A stretch of 13,990 bases of DNA from W0P28-013 sp051878315 (GTDB lineage: Bacteria; Bacteroidota; Bacteroidia; Bacteroidales; Paludibacteraceae). Position numbers and translations under genes: made by a program. The notes under the pieces were generated by a model. It ran no database searches and was not told where the DNA came from. It saw only the letters and a program-made list of their open reading frames with translations. Below, piece after piece: positions 1 through 5,840 of the stretch. Numbering within the stretch: the stretch's first letter is position 1; each line of letters starts with the position of its first letter. The stretch is from positions 1 to 13,990 of the forward strand of contig JBJEJW010000041.1 of NCBI GenBank assembly GCA_051878315.1. The letters are read 5' to 3'.

Positions 1-1
1 C

Positions 2-1180
2 AAAGTCGCCAAATCGTTTACCGACGACGTAAAAGCCAAAGCCCTCGGGCAAAATGTGCTGCTGGCCGTCAAGCCCAACGAGATGATGGTGAAGATTGTG
101 CACGACGAATTGGCACAACTGATGGGCGGCGAACACGTCGATATAAACATCAAAGGCAATCCGGCCGTCATACTGATGTCGGGTCTGCAAGGTTCGGGTA
201 AAACCACCTTCTCGGGCAAATTGGCCAACATGCTCAAGCACAAACGCGGCAAAAATCCGCTGTTGGTAGCCTGCGACGTCTATCGTCCCGCCGCCATCGA
301 ACAGTTGCGCGTGGTAGGCGAACAGATAAACGTGCCGGTGTACAGCGAACCCGACAGCAAAAACCCGATTGACATTGCGCAAAACGCCATCCGCCAAGCC
401 AAACGCGACGGCAAAGATGTGGTCATCATCGACACAGCAGGCCGGTTGGCGGTCGATGAGCAGATGATGAACGAGATAGAAGCCATCAAAAAAGCCGTAA
501 CGCCGCACGAAATACTGTTTGTGGTCGATGCCATGACCGGCCAAGACGCCGTAAACACCGCCAAAGAGTTCAACGACCGCCTCGACTTCGACGGTGTGGT
601 GCTGACCAAACTCGACGGCGACACACGCGGCGGTGCAGCCCTCTCGATACGCACCGTTGTCAACAAACCGATTAAATTCATCGGCACGGGCGAAAAGATG
701 GAAGCCATCGACCTCTTTCACCCCGCACGCATGGCCGACCGCATACTCGGCATGGGCGACATCGTGTCGCTCGTCGAACGCGCACAAGAGCAATACGACG
801 AGGCCGAAGCACGCCGATTGTCGAAAAAAATCGCCAAAAACAAGTTCGATTTCGACGACTTCATGGGGCAGTTGCAACAAATCAAAAAAATGGGCAACCT
901 GAAAGAGATTGCATCGATGATTCCCGGCGTAGGCAAAGCGCTCAAAAACATCGACATCGACGACAACGCCTTTGTCGGCATCGAAGCCATCATTCAATCG
1001 ATGACGCCGGCCGAACGCGCCAACCCAGCCCTGCTGAACGGCAGCCGCAAAAACCGCATCGCCAAAGGCTCGGGACGCGGCATCGTCGAAGTAAACCGGC
1101 TGATAAAACAATTCGACCAAATGAGCAAAATGATGCGGTTGGCACAACAGCACAAACTGCCCATGATGCCACGCCGATAA
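2..1180 (+). CDS. ffh: Signal recognition particle protein Ffh (5'-truncated by window edge)
   Basis: Ffh is the SRP54-type GTPase that binds 4.5S RNA and signal sequences of nascent membrane and secreted proteins and delivers ribosomes to FtsY at the inner membrane. The frame is open from base 2, and 392 residues are visible. Ffh is usually about 440-450 residues, so roughly 50 residues of the N domain lie outside the window. The GTG at 56 is an internal valine codon, not a start. Visible in order: the end of the N domain (VKIVHDELAQLMGG), P-loop GLQGSGKTT (182-208), DVYRPAAIEQL, DTAGR, TKLDGDTRGG, then the Met-rich M domain with the RNA-binding segment SMTPAERANPALLNGSRK near 1000-1055 and a C-terminal KMMRLAQQHKLPMMPRR. 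It ends in TAA. folD follows 18 bp downstream on the same strand, so the two are probably co-transcribed. Identification is essentially certain. Confidence 0.97.
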   Translation, partial: KVAKSFTDDVKAKALGQNVLLAVKPNEMMVKIVHDELAQLMGGEHVDINIKGNPAVILMSGLQGSGKTTFSGKLANMLKHKRGKNPLLVACDVYRPAAIEQLRVVGEQINVPVYSEPDSKNPIDIAQNAIRQAKRDGKDVVIIDTAGRLAVDEQMMNEIEAIKKAVTPHEILFVVDAMTGQDAVNTAKEFNDRLDFDGVVLTKLDGDTRGGAALSIRTVVNKPIKFIGTGEKMEAIDLFHPARMADRILGMGDIVSLVERAQEQYDEAEARRLSKKIAKNKFDFDDFMGQLQQIKKMGNLKEIASMIPGVGKALKNIDIDDNAFVGIEAIIQSMTPAERANPALLNGSRKNRIAKGSGRGIVEVNRLIKQFDQMSKMMRLAQQHKLPMMPRR

Positions 1181-1198
1181 ACCAAAAAACTGCACAGC

Positions 1199-2077
1199 AT
1201 GACCATCATCGACGGGAAAAAGATAGCCGCACAACTGAAAGCCGAAATCACGGCCGAAGTAGCCGCCATGCGCGCCAACGGACAGCGGGCGCCGCACCTG
1301 GCCACCATTCTCGTCGGACACAACGGCGCCAGCGAAACATACGTCGCAAGCAAAATAAAAACCTGCGGCGAATGCGGTTTCGACACCACACACATACAAC
1401 TCGAAAACGACTGCGACGAACAGACACTGCTAAACCACATACGTCGCCTCAACGACGACGATCGCATCGATGGCATTTTGGTGCAACTACCTCTGCCTCA
1501 GCATATTTCGGAGCAGAAAGTAATCGAAACTATCGACCCGCGCAAAGACGTGGACGGATTCCATCCGACCAACATCGGACGTGCCAGCCTCGGTTTGCCG
1601 GCTTTTGTAGCCGCCACACCCGCAGGCATACTCGAACTGCTCAAACGTTACCATATCGACACCGACGGCAAACACTGTGTCATCATCGGGCGCAGCAATA
1701 TTGTAGGCCGACCGCTCGCCACGCTGCTGTCGCGCAAAGCCGAAAACGGCAACGCCACCGTAACCCTCTGCCACAGCCATACGCAAAACATCAAAGAGAT
1801 TTGTCGCACGGCTGACATTCTGATAGCTGCACTCGGACAACCGCATTTTGTAACGGCCGACATGGTGAAAGCAGGCGCCGTCGTCATCGACGTGGGCATC
1901 ACACGCATGCCCGACCCGACAAAAAAATCGGGTTACGCGCTCAAAGGCGATGTCGATTTTGAGCAAGTAGCGCCAAAATGCGCATTCATCACGCCCGTAC
2001 CCGGCGGTGTCGGGCCGATGACCATCGCTTCGCTGATGCGCAACACCTTGTGGGCGGCCAAGCATATCTACTTCTGA
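1199..2077 (+). CDS. folD: Bifunctional methylenetetrahydrofolate dehydrogenase / methenyltetrahydrofolate cyclohydrolase FolD
   Basis: FolD oxidises 5,10-methylene-THF to 5,10-methenyl-THF with NADP+ and hydrolyses this to 10-formyl-THF, supplying one-carbon units for purines and initiator formyl-Met in the cytoplasm. The 292-residue length is normal for the family. The N-terminal catalytic domain carries ETYVASKIKTCGECGF, with the YxxxK pair at Tyr48 and Lys52 (equivalent to Tyr50/Lys54 of E. coli FolD), then DGILVQLPLPQH (91-102) and KDVDGFHP (116-123). The Rossmann domain has the nucleotide-binding GRSNIVGRP at 164-172, and VPGGVGPMT at 267-275 completes the active site. The ATG at 1199 is preceded by an A-rich stretch (ACCAAAAAACTG) rather than a clear Shine-Dalgarno site, as is common in Bacteroidota. 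It lies 18 bp after the ffh stop and was probably transcribed with it. No residue expected in the family appears to be missing. Confidence 0.97.
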   Translation: MTIIDGKKIAAQLKAEITAEVAAMRANGQRAPHLATILVGHNGASETYVASKIKTCGECGFDTTHIQLENDCDEQTLLNHIRRLNDDDRIDGILVQLPLPQHISEQKVIETIDPRKDVDGFHPTNIGRASLGLPAFVAATPAGILELLKRYHIDTDGKHCVIIGRSNIVGRPLATLLSRKAENGNATVTLCHSHTQNIKEICRTADILIAALGQPHFVTADMVKAGAVVIDVGITRMPDPTKKSGYALKGDVDFEQVAPKCAFITPVPGGVGPMTIASLMRNTLWAAKHIYF

Positions 2078-2208
2078 GTCGCTACCCTACCGACTATACG
2101 AAACGGAACCGCACCGTCTGCCTGATGGCAAACGATGCAGTTCGCGAATTACTAACTTCTTGATATTGTCGTGATTACATGACAATCGGACGTTTTGTAG
2201 AGGCGCGA
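2078..2208. other. Convergent intergenic gap
   Basis: This 131-bp gap separates folD (ending rightward at 2077) from the leftward cluster (ending at 2209). It shows no credible coding frame. The hairpin at 2165-2186 is the only strong structure. A weak 4-bp stem (TGCC/GGCA, 2119-2130) is too short to call. The gap is the border between housekeeping and accessory surface-protein genes. No direct repeat, integrase site or tRNA fragment is visible in it. Confidence 0.7.
2165..2186 (+). terminator. Candidate hairpin terminator between convergent genes
   Basis: ATTGTCGTG and CATGACAAT form a 9-bp stem, with one G-U pair in the + strand transcript, closed by the tetraloop ATTA. The + strand continues CGGACGTTTTG, so a short T run lies a few bases after the stem. 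This is a weak fit to an intrinsic terminator for ffh-folD. On the - strand the G-U pair becomes an A-C mismatch and no T run follows, so it is a poorer terminator for the leftward cluster. Function is inferred from shape and position only. Confidence 0.4.
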
Positions 2209-4902
2209 CTATCGTACAAGCACCTTATGCACTTGTGTGCCGACACACACCACATACAAGCCGGCATTAACGGCGAACCGGCAATCATCGACATCGTGTC
2301 GTACAAAGAGCAGTTGTCCCAACAGCGTATAAACGCGCACCGGCTGATGATTAGCGTGCGACACCACGATTTGTCCATTGTGCGCCAACACCCGACCGTC
2401 AACAAAATCGGTAGTTGGGATGCCCGACGGTGTAGCAATGGTGTAATGCACTATCAGCGTATCACTTTGCAAATAGTTGGTGCGCGTAGCGTAGGCGCGA
2501 ATAATGGTTTCGGCCGTAATCGTTACATCGAGACCGTTAGTACCGAAACTTGTTTCCCACACGCCGTTGCCATTCAGTTCGTAGTGCATGGTAGCGTTTT
2601 CGGTGGCGCAGTTGATGTTAATCGTTGTACCTGCCGGCACAGCGCGTTCGTCGCCAGAGGTAACGTACGGTGTAGCCACTTTGCCTTTGGCAATAGTATA
2701 AACGAAGATAACATGTTCGCTGTCGGAATAGTCGGTTTGCGAAGCATACACCTCGACCGTAGTCGCCTCGGTAATGGTAAGCGTAACAATAGCATCGGCC
2801 GTTTGCCAGACGCCGTCATTCACGCGATAGTTGAGTGTAGTACCTGCCTCGGCAGTAAATGTAACCTGCGTGCCGTTCGCCAACAATGCACCATCGGCAT
2901 AATCGGCCGTCGGAGCCGGCAACGTGCCTTTGGTTACCGTAAACACTTCGCACAACGTATCGCTATTCAGATAGTTATCTTTGGTTGCATAGGCGTACAC
3001 GGTACATGCTTCGTTGATGGCAATGTCGCGTACCAATCCAGAGGTCGATTCTTGCCATGTACCCTCATTTACCCGGTAATGCAATATGGCACCGGAGGTA
3101 GCACAATTTATGCTTATTGTCGTGCCGGGTGCTACAGCCCGTTCGTCGCCCGAAGTAATTTCCGGTTTGAGTACTTTAGCCGTGGTATAGGTCATCGTAA
3201 TAGTGTCGCTATTCATTAAACCGTCGCATGCCGTATAGGCAGCAACAGAATAGACATCATCAACTACCGTAATCGAAGCCGACGCGCCGGTGGCTGTGAC
3301 AAAATCGGAACCATTGATACTATAATGCACCACCGCTGCCTCGTTAGTGCACGAAATAGTTACAACATCGTCAAGATAAAGCGTAGAACCATCAGGTTTA
3401 TCAAATGTAGGTGCATTGACCGTCGGCAAGCGGTAAAGCGCCACAGCCGTATAACTATCGCTCATACCATCTTTGACGGCATAAGCACGCACTTCCGTTT
3501 TACCATTCACCACGATAGGCGAGGTATAAATCTGCGGTACACTGCCATTGACACTATAATAGATAATAGCATCGTCGGTAGCACACGACAGCGTTACCTG
3601 CGTACCGGCACTTACCTGCCCGCCCGATTGCGAAAATGCAGGCAAAGCCACTTGCGGCATATCTGCCACAACAGCATTTACATCGTCCACATAAATACTT
3701 GTACCTGAAGCCTTTAGTTGAACACGTATAAACTCGCTTTTCGCAGCATCGGGCAACGCAATCTGAAAACGTTTCATACTATTCGACACAAATTCGGTTT
3801 TTTCGATAGTACGCAACACTGTCCATTCGGACGAAGCCTGCCATACCGAATCGCCATTCTCGAAACAATATGTACCAGTTTGATACGAAAGCGTCAGCGT
3901 GTGATTCGACGCATTATTGGCATAAAGCGACAGCGCTTTCGGATAGCGATAGACTTCGGTAACGACAATGTCGTTGAAACGGTAATAGGGATTATTCGAC
4001 TTGGAAACGCCACGCGCCGTATTGTATAGTGCTTGCGTTCCCTCCCAGCGTGCGGCATCGGAGCAGTCGTTTGTTACCAACTGTCCTTTGGCGGTAGTGA
4101 TAGTCCAAGAGGCTTCGTCGCTGATGCCATCGGCTTCGGTAACGGCTATGGCACGCACGGTAGTAGTGGCATCGAGTGGCAAGGTTACCACTGCCCCAGA
4201 TGTCGAAGATATTGTTGGTGGCGTACCGTCGGTAGTATAGTAGAACACAGCGCCGGCGCTTGTCGAAGCCAACTGCGCCGATAGTGGTTTTTCGGCATAA
4301 TAGACGGTATCGTTATCGATACCAACGGCAAATTCGCTGTCGGTATCATCGGCAATGGCTAACGTAGGCATGTCGGTACGGCCGTTGTACGATGTCCATT
4401 GTACATTGTAGAGGTAAAACGTAGCTGTTTCGTCGGTTACGGTTTCGAGTGCTGTGATACACAATGTCGATACTCCAACTTGTTTCACCGTATCGCGAAA
4501 CGTGTAACTATTGGTCATACTCGGCACATTCAGTGTTACATCTTTCGAATAGTCGCCCACGGTTACGCGAAATGTGCGCAGACCATAACCTGTGCCGGCT
4601 TTGGCACCCTTCACTTGGAACGACACGATGCCGACGCCTTGTGCCGTTTGTTCGTCGGTGAGGTTACCCGACAAGCCGTTACCGGTTACACCGGCACTGA
4701 TAGTCAACGCTTTGAAAGCGCCGACTTCGGTGTCGCAAGCGCCGACCGCCGTCCATTGCAAGCCATTATCGCCCGTGAACGTTTGCGTGTCGGTCAATTC
4801 GTATTTGGTGCCGGCATTCGCCAGCGACTCGGACCCTTCGGCAAGCAGGAACATCGTGCCATTCAGCACAAGTGTACACAATATAACAATACGTTTACGC
4901 AT
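2209..4902 (-). CDS. Secreted multi-repeat surface protein with chitobiase-C-like repeats and T9SS sorting domain
   Basis: 897 residues. Residues 1 to about 21 form a signal peptide (MRKR, hydrophobic core, then LLA-EG), which supports this ATG. Residues 33-170 look like a beta-sandwich module (TFTGDNGLQW to LYNVQWTSY). Residues 198-272 form one chitobiase/beta-hexosaminidase C-terminal-like (CHB_HEX_C / Fn3_assoc type) unit containing VFYYTTDGTPPT. Residues 275-413 form a probable jelly-roll ending IYVDDVNAV. Five further CHB_HEX_C-like units run tandemly over 415-823. The C-terminus (826-897; QPVRVYTLLGQLL, then NAGLYVVCVG and HKVLVR) fits the T9SS type A sorting domain, predicting export across the outer membrane and surface attachment or release. 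No catalytic motif was found, so the repeats may be spacers or glycan-binding stalk elements. The start overlaps the stop of the 230-residue gene by one base (TAATG), suggesting translational coupling. Exact function is unknown. Confidence 0.9.
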   Translation of the reverse strand: MRKRIVILCTLVLNGTMFLLAEGSESLANAGTKYELTDTQTFTGDNGLQWTAVGACDTEVGAFKALTISAGVTGNGLSGNLTDEQTAQGVGIVSFQVKGAKAGTGYGLRTFRVTVGDYSKDVTLNVPSMTNSYTFRDTVKQVGVSTLCITALETVTDETATFYLYNVQWTSYNGRTDMPTLAIADDTDSEFAVGIDNDTVYYAEKPLSAQLASTSAGAVFYYTTDGTPPTISSTSGAVVTLPLDATTTVRAIAVTEADGISDEASWTITTAKGQLVTNDCSDAARWEGTQALYNTARGVSKSNNPYYRFNDIVVTEVYRYPKALSLYANNASNHTLTLSYQTGTYCFENGDSVWQASSEWTVLRTIEKTEFVSNSMKRFQIALPDAAKSEFIRVQLKASGTSIYVDDVNAVVADMPQVALPAFSQSGGQVSAGTQVTLSCATDDAIIYYSVNGSVPQIYTSPIVVNGKTEVRAYAVKDGMSDSYTAVALYRLPTVNAPTFDKPDGSTLYLDDVVTISCTNEAAVVHYSINGSDFVTATGASASITVVDDVYSVAAYTACDGLMNSDTITMTYTTAKVLKPEITSGDERAVAPGTTISINCATSGAILHYRVNEGTWQESTSGLVRDIAINEACTVYAYATKDNYLNSDTLCEVFTVTKGTLPAPTADYADGALLANGTQVTFTAEAGTTLNYRVNDGVWQTADAIVTLTITEATTVEVYASQTDYSDSEHVIFVYTIAKGKVATPYVTSGDERAVPAGTTININCATENATMHYELNGNGVWETSFGTNGLDVTITAETIIRAYATRTNYLQSDTLIVHYTIATPSGIPTTDFVDGRVLAHNGQIVVSHANHQPVRVYTLLGQLLFVRHDVDDCRFAVNAGLYVVCVGTQVHKVLVR
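2212..2427 (-). other. T9SS type A-like C-terminal sorting domain of the 897-residue protein
   Basis: Residues 826-897 show the family pattern: a short strand with VRVYTLLGQLL, a central NAGLYVVCVG and a final basic-hydrophobic HKVLVR at the extreme C-terminus. In known T9SS clients this domain guides passage through the outer-membrane translocon and is then removed by the PorU-type sortase. The match is by pattern, not by a profile search. Confidence 0.85.
2434..3660 (-). repeat. Five tandem chitobiase-C-like protein repeats (about 75-83 residues each)
   Basis: Units lie at residues 415-490, 494-575, 577-659, 660-740 and 741-823. Each follows the plan: P.(F/I/T) start, a GT.V.(I/L)(S/N)C segment, (I/L/M).Y..N or HY.(I/L)N, a strand with TV.AYA, then a D.L/SDS.....YT ending. 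The fourth and sixth units of the whole protein (residues 577-659 and 741-823) share an almost identical SGDERAV(A/P).GTTI.INCAT stretch, so these two probably arose by a recent duplication. A further diverged copy lies apart at 4087-4311. Confidence 0.8.
4087..4311 (-). repeat. Isolated chitobiase-C-like repeat unit
   Basis: Residues 198-272 of the 897-residue protein contain the most typical family signature in the protein: VFYYTTDGTPPT followed by TTTVRAIAVTEADGISDEA. It is separated from the five-unit tandem array by a jelly-roll-like module at residues 275-413. In related proteins this fold is a non-catalytic accessory beta-sandwich. Confidence 0.75.
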
Positions 4903-4922
4903 TATTTTTGTTGTTTTAGTTT
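4902..4922 (-). promoter_or_regulatory. Overlapping stop/start (TAATG) with A-rich initiation leader
   Basis: On the - strand the last codons of the 230-residue gene (encoding KLKQQK) are almost pure A and C and run directly into TAATG, where stop and start share an A. Bacteroidota commonly use A-rich leaders rather than Shine-Dalgarno sequences, so this stretch can serve as the ribosome-binding region of the downstream gene while encoding the basic tail of the upstream one. Translational coupling is inferred. Confidence 0.6.
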
Positions 4923-5594
4923 ATTCGATTTATGTTGTATAAAACAGTAATTCACAAACAAATAGACCACAGCACACGCTACCCACGCCCAACTATCGGA
5001 GAGTGGCACTTGGTTACCCGGGTCGCCGGTATCGCCCTCAAGACCACCACCGGCCACACGCGGACGAATGGTTGCTCCGGGGCGCGTGTCGGCAAAAGGT
5101 TCGGAGATGACGCCACCACCCACCGACACTTCGGTTTTGCTGCCGGCTGCCATGCGCGATGCTTGTCCCATAGCCATCATGGCACCACCGCCTCCGCCAC
5201 CCGAAGTGGCTGCAACCGACGAGGTGCGTCCGGCAAACGTGCCTTGCGCCAGCGACGACGATGTGCCTACAGGTGTAGCAACAGCCACCGCAGACCTACT
5301 CGCCGTAACGGGCGCCACCGACGAGCGCGACACAGCCGACACTGTCGGCATAGCAGAACTACCACCGCCGGATGTACGGCTCGACACGACAGTGCCACGA
5401 CTCGATGTAGGCGACAAACGCGGTACCTCGGCGGACGATAACGCATACGACGACACCGACACACCGCCCGGCACCTGAATTTGTTTCTCCTTCTGTATCA
5501 TATCGTAACTGACCACAATACCGGTAACGGCACTGCCAGTAATGGCAAATGAAACTAACAGATTCTTTATGATGTTACTCGTTCCCATTGTCAT
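4902..5594 (-). CDS. Small Ser/Gly/Ala/Val-rich envelope protein with two terminal membrane segments and CTERM-like tail
   Basis: 230 residues; family not recognised. Residues 8-30 (IIKNLLVSFAITGSAVTGIV) form a hydrophobic segment that could be a membrane anchor or uncleaved signal. Residues 41-185 are low-complexity Ser, Gly, Ala, Val, Thr and Pro with scattered Arg, including a run of six Gly (132-137) followed by AMMAMGQASRMA. The C-terminus has three parts: GDTGDPGNQVPLSDS (187-201), a hydrophobic segment WAWVACAVVYLFVNYCFI (202-219) and the basic tail QHKSNKLKQQK. This order resembles PEP-CTERM-type and Bacteroidota PID-CTERM-type sorting signals, but the match is by general plan, not exact motif. 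An alternative is a plain two-pass membrane protein with a periplasmic loop. ATGs at 5594 and 5588 are both possible starts, and the first is preceded by an A-rich leader. It sits 43 bp after the giant gene, and its TAA overlaps the next ATG by one base, so an operon is likely. Confidence 0.8.
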   Translation of the reverse strand: MTMGTSNIIKNLLVSFAITGSAVTGIVVSYDMIQKEKQIQVPGGVSVSSYALSSAEVPRLSPTSSRGTVVSSRTSGGGSSAMPTVSAVSRSSVAPVTASRSAVAVATPVGTSSSLAQGTFAGRTSSVAATSGGGGGGAMMAMGQASRMAAGSKTEVSVGGGVISEPFADTRPGATIRPRVAGGGLEGDTGDPGNQVPLSDSWAWVACAVVYLFVNYCFIQHKSNKLKQQK

Positions 5595-5637
5595 AGTATT
5601 TTTTGATTATTTTTTTACAAGCGTTAAACTATTTCTT
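5595..5637 (-). promoter_or_regulatory. A-rich 43-bp intergenic leader before the small envelope gene
   Basis: Read on the - strand, the spacer after the giant gene's TAA contains long A runs (AAAAAAATAATCAAAAAATACT) ending at the ATG. This fits a Bacteroidota A-rich translation leader. No convincing Bacteroidota promoter (TTTG at -33 with TAnnTTTG at -7) and no hairpin terminator is visible, which supports read-through from the giant gene. Confidence 0.45.
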
Positions 5638-5840
5638 TTATTTGACAATTGTACGCAAAATGAATTTCTGATTGCCATTGGTCAGCAGCACCATATAGAC
5701 ACCGGACACAGGTACCGTCAACTCGCAGGAGGCAAGGCCTGCGCAAGTGCGTGTTTCGACGACACGTCCCACAGCATCGGTCAGTTGCAACTGACAATTT
5801 GTTGGTAATTGTTCTACGCGCAAGGTATGTCCGTCGGTCA
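5638..5840 (-). other. T9SS type A-like C-terminal sorting domain of the giant protein
   Basis: The last 65 or so residues begin DGHTLRVEQLP and contain LQLTDAVGRVVETRTCAG, then VPVSGVYMVLLTNGNQKFIL and a terminal RTIVK. The D..GR.V core, the SGVY.V strand and the lysine-containing final strand match the family plan. It has little direct residue identity with the tail of the 897-residue protein, so the two tails are independent examples of the signal. Confidence 0.87.

Noticed and set aside
56..58. GTG as the start of ffh
   Set aside because: The frame is open upstream to the edge and encodes N-domain residues (KSFTDDVKAKALGQN) typical of Ffh, so the true start is outside the window.
994..1476. 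160-codon - strand open frame across the ffh-folD junction
   Set aside because: It is antisense to two certain genes, and the translation is Ser/Cys/Arg-rich without motifs.
2179..3219. 346-codon + strand open frame
   Set aside because: It lies antisense to the 897-residue T9SS protein, starts in the convergent gap and its translation has no domain signature. The - strand frame has a signal peptide, repeats and sorting tail.
2434..3660. Possible CRISPR-like or non-coding direct repeat array
   Set aside because: The repetition is at protein level with diverged DNA and units of about 240 bp in frame, so these are domain repeats.
5068..5478. 136-codon + strand open frame opposite the small envelope gene
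   Set aside because: It is a low-complexity Pro/Asp/Ala/Thr mirror of the Ser/Gly-rich gene, with no signal or domain, and it conflicts with the operon on the - strand.
5595..5637. Possible promoter before the small envelope gene
   Set aside because: TAGTTTAA is only a loose match to the Bacteroidota -7 element TAnnTTTG and lacks a suitable -33 TTTG, so no promoter is called.
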